A stretch of DNA of 64,000 nt from assembly GCA_964016985.1 (NCBI GenBank), contig OZ024828.1:82072033-82136032 (forward strand). The letters run 5' to 3'. Within the stretch, counting starts at the first letter, position 1. Every line of letters starts with the position of its first letter. Source of the DNA: Anodontia alba. Its lineage: Eukaryota; Mollusca; Bivalvia; Lucinida; Lucinidae. A model generated the notes under the pieces. The model did not search any database. It was not told the origin of the DNA and worked only from the letters and a program-made list of their open reading frames with translations. Positions 8,880 to 20,297 of the stretch are shown here, piece by piece. Position numbers and translations under genes: made by a program.

Positions 8880-10745
8880 GCCCCACCCCAACCCCGCCGG
8901 AAGTGTCGTTCTTGTAGGCAACACATTGTCTTGTCCTATTCTACATTTCTACCAAGTATTATCAAAATATTGTGAAGGTTATTCAAATTACAGAGCGGAC
9001 ACAAAATCAAATTCAAATACAAGAAGGGGAGATAACGCCAAAAGGAAGAAAGCCAGAGTTGCATTCTTGTGTGCAACTTTTCCTCACGTTCTGTTCTACA
9101 TTTCTACCAAGTAAAATTAAAATAATCTAAAGGGTATTGGAGTAACAGAGCAAGAAGGGGAGATAACTCCAAAAGTAAGAAAGCCAGAGTTGTCATTCGT
9201 ATACACAACATGTCATCTTGTCCTGTTCCACATTTCTACTAAGTATCATCAAAATATTCAGAAGGGTATTCGAGTTACAGAGCGGACATGAAATCAAATT
9301 CAAAGACAAGAACGGGAGATAACTCTAAAAGTAAAAAAAAAAGCCAAAGTTGTCATTCTTGTATGTGACATGTTGTCTCGTCCTGTTCTACAGTTCTAGC
9401 AGGTATTATAAAAATATTCCAAAGGGTATTCGATTTACAGAGTGGACATGAAATCAACGCATATTCATTGTCAAATATAACAAAGGGAGATAAGACCAAA
9501 AGTCAGACAGGCAGAGTTGTCATTCTTAAACTTGACAATTCATCTCGTTTTGTTCTTCATTTCTACCAAATACCATCAAAATATTCCGAAGGGTAGTCGA
9601 GTTACAGAGTGGACACTAAAGCAATTTCAAAAACAAAACAGGGAAATAACTCCAAAAGTAAGAAAGCCAGAGTTGTCATTCTTAAACCTGACACATCATC
9701 TTGTTCTGTTCTTCATTTCTACCAAATACCATCAAAACATTCCAAAGGGCATTCAAGTTACAGAGCGGACATGAAATCAGTTTCAAAAACAAAACAAAGG
9801 GACATAACTCCAAAAGTAAGAAAGCAAGAGTTGTCATTCTTGTATGTAACATGTCCTCTTGTCCTTTCTACATTTCTACCAAATATCATCAAAATATTTC
9901 AAAGGGTGTGACTTACAGAGCAGACAGGAAATTGATGCGTAATCACTGTCCAATATAACAAAGGAATATAATGTCAAAAGTAAGAAAGGCAAAGTTGTCA
10001 TTCTTGTATGTGACATGTCGTCTTGTCCTGTTCTACATTTCTACCAAGTACCATCAAAATATTCCAAAAGGTATTTGAGTACAGAGCAGACATGAAATCT
10101 ACTTCAAACAAAACAAAGGGAAATAATTCCAAAAGTAAGACAGCCAGAGTTCTCATTCTTGTACAAAACATGTCCTCTTCACTTATTCTACATTTCTACT
10201 AAGTATCATCAAAATATTCAAAAAGGTGTTCGACTTACAGAGCAGACACAAAATCAATGCATAATCAGTGTCAAATATAACAAAGGGAGATAACGTCATA
10301 AGTAAGAAAGACAGAATTATCATTCTTGTATGCGACACATTGTCTTGTCCTGTTCTACATTTCTACCAAGTATCAGAAAATTATTCCAAAGGATATTTGA
10401 TTTACAGAACGAACACGAAATCAATGCATAATCACTGTCAAATATAACAAAGGGAGATAATGCCAAAGTAAGAAAGGCAGAGTTGTCATTCTTGTACGTG
10501 ACACATCATCTTGTCCTGTTCTACATAAATTCTACCAAGTACCATCAAAATAATCCAAAGGGTATTCAAGTTACAGAGCGGACATGAAATCTATTTCAAA
10601 CAAAACAAAGGGAAATAACTCCAATTTAAGAAAGAGTTATCATTCTTGTACGTAACATGTTATCTCATCTTATTCTATATTTCTATCAAATATCATCAAA
10701 ATATTCCAAAAGGTATTCCAGTTACAGAGCAGACAAGAAGTTTTA
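8880..10745. repeat. satellite block 1, about 12 units of 135-170 bp
   Basis: Each unit carries in order GGGAGATAACTCCAAAAGTA, AGAAAGCCAGAGTTGTCATT, CTTGTATGTGACATGTC, CTTGTCCTGTTCTACATTTC, ACCAAGTATCATCAAAATAT, GGGTATTCGAGTTACAGAGC. Alternate units carry an extra 25 bp (AATGCATAATCACTGTCAAA), so a higher-order arrangement is partly visible. Short frames of 80-100 codons run through units but shift between them, so I do not call genes. Flanks at both ends contain CCCCACCCCAACCC. Confidence 0.85.
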
Positions 10746-10783
10746 CTCCAACCCCAACGGGATCCATCCCAAAAACAATATGT

Positions 10784-10850
10784 CCCCCACCCCCCACCCC
10801 AACCCTTTGGTAGGGGGGGAGGGGGTGTGGGGATGGGAAGGGGGGACCTA
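10784..10850. repeat. C-rich / G-rich inverted pair
   Basis: CCCCCACCCCCCACCCCAAC is followed after a few bases by its G-rich mirror GGGGGGGAGGGGGTGTGGGG. It marks the end of satellite block 1. Confidence 0.65.
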
Positions 10851-10859
10851 ATGACCATT

Positions 10860-11361
10860 AATGATCATTTTTTCTATATAATCTATAATTTTTTTGTTTC
10901 GATACAGCTGAAATCATCTTATAATGAACTGTCTTATAAAGTCCAGTGTAACAGTAGTATTCAGACAGTGATGGTAAGATAAAAGAACTAACAACCTACA
11001 TTGGTCAGGGCTGAAATTGATATTTTAGCCATTCAGTGGCCTTTTTTGTTGTTTTTTACTACTACTACTACCACTACCCCACAGTTAATCTGCTACAACA
11101 CAGTTAATCTGCTCTCTATTTATTTTTACTTACATTAGCCACAGATGTCTTGTGATATTCAAAACGATAATCTTCATAAAGCAGGCATTCATGGAGTTTA
11201 ATTTATATTACCACATGTTGCATCACACCATGCTTGTGTTTAGCATGAAAGAACTATTGCATGCAGACCTGCTGATAAAGTAATTAAATATGTAGATTCT
11301 ATAGTGTAGTATATCAAGTTAGACTATCTTTGGTTTACTATAATTGATTTTGAATTTGTTC
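10860..11361. other. no gene seen
   Basis: AT-rich, with an ACT triplet run near 11060 and an adjacent near-duplicate ACAGTTAATCTGCT at 11081 and 11101. No family or gene signal. Confidence 0.5.
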
Positions 11362-11641
11362 CATCACGAAAATACGCCTATATAATTTAGACCCCCTTAA
11401 ACCCCACTTTTATATGGTAAAACTGGGGTTTACAGGGGTATACATTATTTTTCTAATCTCTGCTCAAAACGTAGATTGTGGGTACTCGTTAGAACCGCTT
11501 CGTCGAGACGGTTCTAACGAGTACCCACAATCTATATTTTGAGCAGAAATAAGACAAAATATCAGAAGTTTTTATCTGAAAATTCTCATTTTTTTGGTGG
11601 TAAAATTTTCTATATATTTGAATATTCGTGTTTTCGTAATG
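11362..11641. mobile_element. MITE A, copy 2
   Basis: CATCACGAAAATACGCCTAT to TTCGTGTTTTCGTAATG. The central hairpin GTACTCGTTAGAACCGCTTC with mirror is nearly perfect, with GTCGAGAC at the turn. Confidence 0.8.
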
Positions 11642-12659
11642 TTTGTTTTCTGCCGACTGACAATATAGCAGATGATTGTCACCTAGGTATACATTTACAC
11701 TCTGGCATAATACTGAAATGAACCATTTTAATCCATGATTGCATTATAAAATCTAATATTAGACTTGTTTTTCATTGAACACCACTTCTGTCCTATCTCG
11801 CAAAACTATTAATAGCATAAAGTTCATAGTTCATGCAATAAACTGACGTTTTTGTCTATATTTTGCTGTACTATTTGATCACACTGCATGTCAGAAGATA
11901 ACCACTTCTGTAAATAGCATATCTATTAAAGTTTGATTTTCAAGTTAACAGGCCATAACATTTTGAGCTTACATTATTTATTATTTTGTTTTCCTTATTA
12001 GAACGGTATAATAGAAAATGACATCAATCCTGTGGTGTCGCTTTAACTTAGCTTATGAAATCGTGGTGTATTTGAGAACCCAAATGGCATGCATCTAAAT
12101 TGAAACAAATTGTCTGTCTAAGGATCGCGCCAGGAACTAGACAGTCCAATATTTAGAATTAGCATGCTTCAATCCACGGTGTGATAGGTTAACTGGTTTA
12201 GATCTGTCTCATAAATTTCTCAATATCTGTTATCATTCAAATCGTGTTTATTGGTCCAGTATTTTATATTGCTCCAAAATAATGAAGAGGCATCACAATT
12301 CATGTGATTTAACAATTTCTATTCATTCTCTGGCTGTTTGTTTCATTTTTTAAAACTTAAATGGCTTTCTTGAAGCAAAGGATTGTTGTGATTTCGATTG
12401 TCCCATATGAAAACGCTTTTCAGTCACATACATTCGTGCTCATGCCATTTCTTTTCAACTACTTTCATTTAATTTCTGTATATCTTGTTTTTGCCTCCGT
12501 TTGATAATATTCAGTAACTGTTAATTTGATAGTAGGTCAGTTTGTATTGTATAAGGTCAATGACTTCACCACGTTTATTGTATCAATGAAGCAGAAAATC
12601 CTCCTGTTTAATGTGGGAATGTAACTTCAATATTCGATATGCGTTATATTGCCTTAATA
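11642..12659. other. no gene seen
   Basis: About 1 kb without any repeat family, tandem array or convincing open frame on either strand. It is one of the longest apparently single-copy stretches in the left half. Confidence 0.5.
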
Positions 12660-13015
12660 AAAGGCTCCATATTCCTCAAAAAAGACTTTTTTTTATCCAA
12701 GAAAGGTTTAATGATTTGATATATGGTATAATACAATCATGAAATGTGGCATCTGACAGGCTGTAAAGTCTCAGCTATCTCCCGTTCTTGAAATGAAACG
12801 ATTTTTTTTATCGTATCTCTGATTAATGTTGGCAACATTAATTCAGAGATACGATAAAAATCATTTCATTTTTGATCCAGTCAAGAACGAGAGACTAACT
12901 GAAATTTTACAAGTTGTCAGAAGCCAAATTTTATGATTGTATTAATACCATATATCAATTTATTAAACCTTTCTTGGATAATAAAATGTCTATTTTTGAG
13001 GAATATGGAGCCTTT
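12660..13015. mobile_element. foldback element, about 355 bp
   Basis: Termini AAAGGCTCCATATTCCTC and GAGGAATATGGAGCCTTT are perfect inverted repeats. Arm homology continues inward (GAAAGGTTTAATGATTTG and mirror, CAATCATGAAATGTGGC and mirror) to a centre at TTAATGTTGGCAACATTAA near 12832. No coding capacity. Target duplication not clear. Confidence 0.75.
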
Positions 13016-13610
13016 AAATACATTCCTACTTCACATATTTCCTAGAATTTTACAAATTATATAAACCAGGCAATATAGTCCGTCTTCGTGACTATAGAAC
13101 TGACTGTGCCAAGATGAAATCCATGGTAAAAGGTTTCTGATGTGAAACAGTGTTACTTACCGTGTTACTATAGTCATAGAAAAAAAAGTCAAATGTATTA
13201 TGTCCGGTCAGATTTGCCACTTTGGAAAGTTTGTTTTATTCTGGTTCTGTTTATATATATTATGATTCAGGGCTAATGTGGTTGTCAACCATGTTTTCAG
13301 TCTGTCGCGACAATCTTTGGATGTGACAGGGATACCAGTGCTCGCTTTTAGAGTGCTCCTTCGGTGGAATCACACCCAAATATATGACTTGCTATTCTTC
13401 CCAGTCATATTGTACTGGTATGCAAGAGCAGTGAAATTTGTAAAATCATTATAAAGCTAAATTAACGTCTCGTGCGCATTTAGCATGGCTTTCAATTACG
13501 TAAATCACATGATTTCCTTTTCAATTTTCATGTCTGCGGAAACCTCTTAATGAAATTAATGCAAATATTGTTGGTAACAAGAATAAAATGCTATGCAAAA
13601 TAAGCACCAC
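13016..13610. other. no gene seen
   Basis: No repeat signature or credible exon. The 180-codon minus frame beginning in this stretch runs through the neighbouring A element and is treated as chance. Confidence 0.45.
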
Positions 13611-13888
13611 CATTACGAAAACATGCCTATTCAAATATATAGAAACTTTCATCTCCAAAAAATTGAAAATTTTCAGATCAAAAACTCTGATATTTTTCAT
13701 ACTTTTGCTCAAAACATAGATTGTGGGTACTCGATAGAACCGCCTCGGCGAGGCGGTTCTAACAAGTACCCACAATCTATGTTTTGAGCAAATATAAGAA
13801 AAATAATGTATACCCCTGTAAACCCCAGTTTTACTATATAAAAGTGGAGTTTGAGGGGTCAAAAATATATAGGCATGTTTTCGTGATG
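13611..13888. mobile_element. MITE A, copy 3, reverse orientation
   Basis: Starts CATTACGAAAACATGCCTAT and ends ATAGGCATGTTTTCGTGATG. The hairpin core GAACCGCCTCGGCGAGGCGGTTC is intact. The GGGGTTTACAGG side lies on the right, so it is reversed relative to copies 1 and 2. Confidence 0.8.
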
Positions 13889-13924
13889 TTAAGCTCTTGA
13901 AACTTTCTTGCAGTGCGGAAGTAC

Positions 13925-14185
13925 TTCTCCGTGTCGATTTAAATAGAATGCATACAGTCTCAGGGGAGACAACTGCCAGATCCTTTTGTTTTCCTTCAGA
14001 AAAGGGATCTTCTCTTCTTCTCTTGGGAGAAAATTCTTTCCTTTTAGAATAGACCACTTTCAAAAGCGGGAAAACAAACCGGAAGTCAGAATATTTGTCT
14101 TCCTTGTAAAAACGGCGGGAATTCTAACAGGTGTATCGAATCCCCGTAAATGCAAAACCTTTACAGGAAGTAAACTGTACCCTTC
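13925..14185. mobile_element. repeat L, copy 1
   Basis: Shares with 14870-15120 and 31372-31530 the order GGGAGAAAATTCTTTCCTTT, TAGAATAG, a stretch with GTCTTCCTTG, then AACAGGTGTATCGAAT. The left part has short inverted segments around GGATCTTCTC. Its class is unknown. Confidence 0.45.
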
Positions 14186-14238
14186 ATACATCTGACATCA
14201 AGTCAGACGAAATATCAAGCCATTTGACACTTTCAAAC

Positions 14239-14539
14239 CATTACGAAAACATGGCTATTCAACTATATTGAAAATTTTACCACCAACAAATGAAAAATTT
14301 CAGAAAAAAAAAAAAAAAAAAAAAAAATCTGATTTTTTTCCTATTTCTGCACAAAACATGGATTGTGGGTACTCGTTAGAACCGCATCGACGAGGCGGTT
14401 CTAACGAGTACCCACAATCCATGTTTTGTGCAGAAATATGAAAAATAATGATTACCCCTGTAAACCCCAGTTTTACTATATAAAAGTGGGGTTTAAGGGT
14501 TTAAGGGGGTCAAAATTATATAGGCATGTTTTCGTGATG
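14239..14539. mobile_element. MITE A, copy 4, reverse orientation
   Basis: CATTACGAAAACATGGCTAT to GCATGTTTTCGTGATG with an A22 tract at 14305-14327. The core hairpin is longer than usual, since the arm extends into CAAAACATGGATTGTGGG on both sides. Confidence 0.8.
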
Positions 14540-14869
14540 CATTCCCAATCCCGAAGGTGTTCTGCTTTGTGAGTATATCTGCTGGACACGAATTGTAAAA
14601 CATGACAGTTGAACACTGTATAAAACAAATATTGCTGTCTGTTGTGCATATGTATATCAAAATTAAATATAAATTGTGGCTTTAAGAATACAGGGTGCTA
14701 CGCTGCTCAAGATGTTTTACAGTCATCTTTTCCGCTTCTCGATATAATGGGAATACTATTCAAATATAACTAAAAAGGATACATCTCCAAATGAGGTCAC
14801 TTTCAACAGAAACTATTTGCCTTCCTTCTCAATGGGATGAAGGTGGTGGGGTCTTTAAAACAGGATTTG

Positions 14870-14885
14870 CCCCCATTTCTCTCTT

Positions 14886-14925
<40 letters not shown>

Positions 14926-15120
14926 ACGTATATCCATTCACCTTAAGAATTAGCTTTATTCCATTCTTAAATATTAAAAAGATTAATGGGAGCAAATTCT
15001 TTTCTTTTAGAGTAGGATCCTTTTTTAGAAAGGGATTGGTGTTCGCATATGAAAGTATCAGTAAATCACAAAAGTTATCTTTCTTGACAAAAAATGGCGG
15101 AAAATCTACCAAGTGTATGC
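14870..15120. mobile_element. repeat L, copy 2, with CT microsatellite
   Basis: A (CT)n run of about 36 bp at 14889-14924 is followed by GGGAGCAAATTCTTTTCTTT, TAGAGTAGGATCC and CCAAGTGTATGCATTTAC, which matches the other L copies. Confidence 0.5.
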
Positions 15121-15128
15121 ATTTACCT

Positions 15129-15306
15129 TAACCCTTAAAGCGCCAAGAAAATCTGCATCTGAAAATGTCGTCTGCCTATGTCGTCTGCTGAATATTCTTG
15201 CAAACTTTTCAAACCTATTTTTGCATACAGGCAGTTAGTGTGGACCCAGATCAGACTGCTCCTAAAGGCAGACGACAATAGTTGTGACTGGCAGTTTAAG
15301 GGTTAA
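15129..15306. mobile_element. chimeric MITE O: D-type ends, E-type core
   Basis: Ends TTAACCCTTAAAGCGCCAAG and GTGACTGGCAGTTTAAGGGTTAA-like sequence are those of family D, including the GTCGTCTGC motif. The interior, TAGTGTGGACCCAGATCAGA then CTGCTCC, belongs to the E/F/M core type rather than the D core. Confidence 0.6.
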
Positions 15307-15335
15307 ACGTTTACTTCTGTCGTCGTCATAGTTGA

Positions 15336-15339
<4 letters not shown>

Positions 15340-15369
<30 letters not shown>
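15340..15369. repeat. poly-T tract
   Basis: Uninterrupted run of about 30 T on the plus strand. Confidence 0.9.
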
Positions 15370-15371
<2 letters not shown>

Positions 15372-15482
15372 AAAAGTATATGTTCGAAGTTATTACGTGT
15401 TAATGTATCCAGCTATGGCAGTCAGTAACCCTACTTGACTTGTCACAGAGTTTATTGTTTCTGATAATGAGTAAAAATTGCC

Positions 15483-15728
15483 TTAAACCGTTACACATCG
15501 CTGGGCAAATTCAGAAGACGACAAAATGGTGATATTTTTTTTTTTTTTTTTTTTTGTTTGTTTGTTTTTCAGAAAATAGGCTTCCACATTCCATGCACAT
15601 TGTCTCCTTAGGAGACATTTTGCATGAAATGTGAAACCCTGTTTTCTGGGGAAAATAAGAAAAAAAATATTTCAAAATGTCATCTGCTGAAATTTTTACC
15701 CGGCATGTTAAACGTTAAATGTTACCTG
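15483..15728. mobile_element. MITE C
   Basis: TTAAACCGTTACACATCGC to GGCATGTTAAACGTTAA, with AAATAGGCTTCCACATTCCA and mirror around a CTCCTTAGGAG turn. T18 and (TTTG) runs interrupt the left arm. Confidence 0.7.
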
Positions 15729-15963
15729 GTATAAGTACATTATGTCCGTATTTATTCTGTACTTCAGCTGGCAGCCAAAGTTTCGATCGTTATTGATATT
15801 TTCTATGTTTTATAAATTTTGTTTTATTAAAATTGTAACAAATTGTCGTTTTCCTCATCATTTTCTATTGTTATAAGTTTTGTCAACTCCATCGAATAAG
15901 ACAGCATTGTAACGTGCAAAAAAATCCTATTTTAGCGGACACCTCTAACAACCTACGCGATAT

Positions 15964-16048
15964 CCCAGTAAGCATTCCCCATAAATCTACAGCGGTAGCT
16001 GACGGGCCGATAACGGCCCGCTGTAGATTAAAAAGAATGCTAGCTGGG
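15964..16048. mobile_element. MITE J, copy 1, partly deleted
   Basis: CCCAGTAAGCATTCCCCATA and GAATGCTAGCTGGG are the J termini. The left GGGCCGT block is missing, leaving AGCTGACGGGCCGATAACGG then GCTGTAGATT. Compare the complete copy at 25202. Confidence 0.7.
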
Positions 16049-16755
16049 TAGCGATGATGACGACACCTATTTTCGTCAGTAGCTAGTTTTACTGAATCTT
16101 GCTGAACTAACTATAGGGTTTATGAAATTCAGAATATTCACTTACTGCACCGAATGCACTGTCATATGGACTTTCGAAACATCGGTCTTCTGAAACGCAA
16201 TGGACAGTCATCCATGTTAATATTCAATAGCATTAATGATTAAGCATAATTGGTCAAAATATCTGCAATAACTAGAATACGTATGGAGTTTTCATTTTTG
16301 GTAAAGGGCAGTTCTAAAATGGACATGTTTGTGCAGGTGGTGATTTTTCGCTGCATTGTGCAATTTTCGTGATTTAAAAAAAAGTTACAGTCGCAGCTCT
16401 GTGCATATCAGCGTGGTGATGACATAGGTTGTTGCTCCTAGGACTTTATACGCTATTGTTGACAAGGGAGACAACTTTTGTGACTGTTTGCTTTCCTGCA
16501 CACCAAACCCCTTCCGAGACGGAATCTACTCTAAAAGAAAAGAGCGAGAGGAATATTTTTTTCCTTGTAGGATAGGTAGTTGCCTCCCCTGAAAGTGAAT
16601 AAATTTCCTCGTAAAGTTGATACATATACCTGAGCTATTTTTTTTTTAATAACAAAATGACAGGAACATCCCTACCAAGTAGTAGCCTAGTATTTTATTC
16701 CAGACTAACTTTCCCTCACTGTTGTTTTATAATTATATTCCCTGTATAACTAACT
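16049..16755. other. no gene seen
   Basis: A weak L-like segment (ACTCTAAAAGAAAAGAGCGA) lies near 16528. Otherwise no repeat or exon signal. Confidence 0.45.
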
Positions 16756-19070
16756 TGAACAAGAGCTTCGCAAGCGGCGCATTATACGCCCGTTTGCTAA
16801 TACAGTGGGGCCAACATTTTTAAAGGAATTGTAACCAATGTACACTATGTGTATGGCTAAAAGATGGACAGACAGACAAACAGGAATAGCAACTCTGTAA
16901 TTAATGATTGCACCTATATTAAAACAATTAACATATTAGATACTGTTAGTATACGTAAAAAAAGCTCCCAGGATGAAGTGGCACAGATGTTGAGAAATGC
17001 AGAAGTCAAACAAGGGGAATAATTTATAAACTAAGTACACTGGAGTTACCGTTATTGGTCCTAAAGTATTCCCTTGGCAATATACACACCACCATTAAGG
17101 TTCGTTAAAATAGTTGAGGAATTAGAGAAGGAAAAGAAAATTTAGTTATAGGGCAAATAATTCAGGACATAAGTAAACCAGAATTGTGGTTCTTGCTCAT
17201 TATATATTGCCCCATTATTATATACATTCCTACAAAATTTCATTCAAATATTTCAAAGGGTTATGGCATTATGGATTGAATGAGAATAGCCTAAACAATT
17301 TGCATATGGGTAGTTATGGAATAATAATTAACAGCGCCGACCACTGGTAACTAGAAGGGGGGAGCAATCATTCTTGTACGCGACACGTCGTCCTGACCTA
17401 ATACATATTCCTATAAAATTGCATGACGATATCCCCAACGGTTACTGAGTTATGGCGCGTACAAGAATGTTTGGAAAAATAATCAAAGGCGCATAACTTG
17501 GAAACTAAAAAAAGGGGGAGCAATCATTCTTGTACGCGTCACGTCCTCGTCGTCCTTACCTAATACACATTCGTATAAAATTGCATGAAGATATTCCCAA
17601 TGGTTACTGTGTTACAGCGAATACAAGAATGTTTAGAAAAAAAAATTATAAGGGGCAAAACTTGGAAAGTAAGAAAGGGGGGAGGGGGCAATTTTTCTTG
17701 TACTCGACACGTCGTCCTGACCTAGTACACATTCCTATAAAACTGCATGAAGATATCCCCAATAGTTACTGAGTTACAGCGAATACAAGAAAGTTTAGAA
17801 AAAAAATAATCAAAGGGGTAAAACTTGGAAAGTAAGAAAGCGGGGCAATTATTCTTGTACACGACACGTCGTCCTAACCTTATACATATTCCTATAAATT
17901 TACATGAAGGTATCCTGAACGGTAACTGAATTATGGCGCGTACAAGAATGTTTACGGACATACGAACGGACAGACGGCTGGACAGACTGCACCTTGCTAT
18001 AATATGTCTACTTAAAACAAAATGGGCATATACATACCTTTATAAAGTTTCATCAATATTTTCCGATTGGTTATCAAGTTATCGAATGCACAAGATTTGT
18101 ATATACAAAAATAGCATAAAACCAATCACAGGGACATACCTCTGAAAGAAAGCAACCGAAAGCAACCGTTATTATACGCAACACGTCGTCTTGATCTGAT
18201 ACACATTCCTATAAAGTTGCATGAAGATATCCCTAACGGTAACTGAGTTATGGCGCGTACAAGAATGTTTGAAAAATATTAATCAAAGGGGCATAACTTG
18301 GAAACTAAGAAAGGGGGAACAATCATTCTTGTGCGCGACACGTCGTCGTGACCTAATACATATTTTTATAAAGTTGCATGAAGATATTCCTAAGCTTACT
18401 GAGTTATGTCGCGTACAAGAATTCTGGGGAAAAAAATAATCAAAGGGGCATAACTTGGAAACTAAGAAAGGGTAACAATCATTCTTGTGTGTGACACACA
18501 TTGTCCTGACCTATACATATTCCTATAAAATTGCATGAAGATATTCTGAACTGTTACTGAATTATGGAGCGTACAAGAATGTTTGGAAAAATTAATCAAA
18601 GGGGCATAACTTGGAAAATAAGAAAGGGGGAACAATCATTCTTGTGCGCGACACATCGTCGTGACCTAATACATATTCCTATAAAAAAATGTACGAAAAT
18701 ATCCCTAACGTTTACTGAGTCATGGCGCGTACAAGAATGTTTGGAAAAAAATAATCAACGGGGTATAACTTGGAAACTAAGAAAGGGGGAACGATCATTC
18801 TTGTGCGAGACACATCGTCCTGACCTAATATATATTCCTATAAAGTTGCATGAAGATATTCTGAACTGTTACTGAATTATGGAGCGTACAAGAAATTTTG
18901 GAAAAAAATAATCAAAGGGACATAACTTGGAAAATAAGAAAGGGGGAACAATCATTCTTGTGCGCGACACGTCATCCTGACCTAAAACATATTCCCCGAA
19001 CGGTTACTGAGTTATGGAGCGTGTAAGAATGTTGACGGACGGACAGCGCCATGCCATAATACGTCCGGGT
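16756..19070. repeat. satellite block 2, about 9 clear units of 150-160 bp
   Basis: Units carry AATCATTCTTGTGCGCGACA, CGTCGTCCTGACCTAATACA, TATTCCTATAAAGTTGCATG, AAGATATCCCTAACGGTTAC, TGAGTTATGGCGCGTACAAG and GGGGCATAACTTGGAAACTA. Clear units span 17350-17960 and 18165-19035; 16960-17340 is a diverged lead-in. Two ACGGACGGACAG-type spacers (near 17960 and 19030) and AGAGCTTCGCAAGCGGCGCA at 16756 look like outer parts of the same mobile unit. Confidence 0.8.
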
Positions 19071-19142
19071 TTTTTTTTGTTGTTTTTTTTTCAAAACGGG
19101 TGTATAAAAATTGTTCGTATATTCGGCTTCATTAACATAATG

Positions 19143-19497
19143 CAGTGAACCTCAATTGCTCAAACAGTCTTGGGACCATGAAAAGTTGTTCCGAGACATG
19201 GGTTGTTCGAGCTACTGAGGGTTAATCATAGCGCCATGTCAGGAAGTAAATGACAATTACATAGGGCATTTTTTGGTCTTTTAGACAATCATGGTATGTT
19301 GGGTGTACTCATTAGAATCGCCTCAATGAGGCGATTCTAATGAGTACACACAACATACAGTTTCATTATGAAATAAGAAAATTTCCCTAAGTATTTGTTT
19401 TCTTGAGTTATTGGAAGAATTTCGTAGGACTAAAAAAATAGTTCGAATTAGCCATGGTAAACGAGCCAACGAGGTTCGAGCTACTGAGGTTCGACTG
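19143..19497. mobile_element. MITE R, with nested B-type hairpin
   Basis: Ends CAGTGAACCTCAATTGCTCA and GAGCTACTGAGGTTCGACTG are inverted; TA follows the right end, TG precedes the left. The inner part (19285-19375) is the B/A hairpin core GTACTCATTAGAATCGCCTC with mirror, flanked by GAAATAAGAAAA. CAGT ends and TA target suggest the pogo/Tc1-mariner superfamily. Confidence 0.65.
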
Positions 19498-19599
19498 TAT
19501 CTGCACATTCGTTGTGAAGTAAATAAAATACTTTATTATCATGAATATACATAAAAGTGAATATATCACAACATTTTTTTTTACATACAACCACTATTG

Positions 19600-19712
19600 A
19601 TAACAGTTATCGGTGACTGAGTTATAGCGCGTACAAGAATGTTTGAAAAATATTAATCAAAGGGGCATAACTTGGAAACTAAGAAAGGGAGAACAATCAT
19701 TCTTACTTAGCT
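19600..19712. repeat. orphan unit of satellite 2
   Basis: One unit (GTGACTGAGTTATAGCGCGT, AATCAAAGGGGCATAACTTG, AACAATCATTCTTAC) stands alone 530 bp beyond the block, with element R between. Confidence 0.75.
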
Positions 19713-19998
19713 ACGTAGCTTAGTTAACAAAATACCTTTTTAGACAATATTTCCTACAATAAAACTTTGATATACAGTTCTCAGTAACAGGAGCTTTATT
19801 TCGTTTGGTAATAGTATTTCAGATAACAAAAAGTAAAGTCATATCAAAAGTCCACAGTCCCAGATAGGGTTGTATTTTTTTTTTTTTCAACAAATAAGTA
19901 TTGGATATGTTTTCTCATCTATCTAGGAAAACATTATGTTGTGGGTATAATTATCTGATATCCCCAATTATCTGAAGCCGTGGTAGTTGTGTCAGGCT
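19713..19998. other. no gene seen
   Basis: AT-rich spacer without recognised repeats. Confidence 0.4.
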
Positions 19999-20212
19999 TT
20001 AACGCTTATAGCCCGCTGATTAGAATTTCAGCAGACATTTTGAAATATTTTTCTTATCTTTCTCAGAAAATAAGATGTGATATTTCATGCAAATTGTCTC
20101 CAATGGAGACAATTTGCATGAAATGTCTGATCCTGTTTTCTAGGAAAACTAAAAAATAATATACCATCAATTTGTCGTCTGCTGAATTTGCCCATAGTGT
20201 GGTAATGGTTAA
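19999..20212. mobile_element. MITE C
   Basis: TTAACGCTTATAGCCCGCTG to CATAGTGTGGTAATGGTTAA. Core ATTTCATGCAAATTGTCTCC, AAT, then GGAGACAATTTGCATGAAAT is nearly perfect. Confidence 0.75.
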
Positions 20213-20297
20213 TGCCCTAACGCTTCGGTATCAGGATTTTGTTTGTTTGTTTTTTGTTTTTTTTTTTTGTTTTTTTTTTTGTTGTTGTTTATTTTTC

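Noticed and set aside
9517..9958. Overlapping 85-100 codon frames in satellite 1
   Set aside because: They are the same monomer translated repeatedly and shift frame between units.
8880..10745. CRISPR array
   Set aside because: Units are 135-170 bp with no conserved short repeat alternating with unique spacers, and the organism is an animal.
13521..14063. 180-codon open frame on the minus strand
   Set aside because: It runs through the hairpin of an A element and into repeat L. A elements elsewhere do not keep this frame, so it is chance readthrough.
14885..15112. 75-codon frame ending in Arg-Glu repeats
   Set aside because: The RERERE tail is the complement of a CT microsatellite.
17530..18875. 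Frames of 70-103 codons in satellite 2
   Set aside because: Translated monomers (HEDIPNSY, AILVRD-like) without conserved frame across units.
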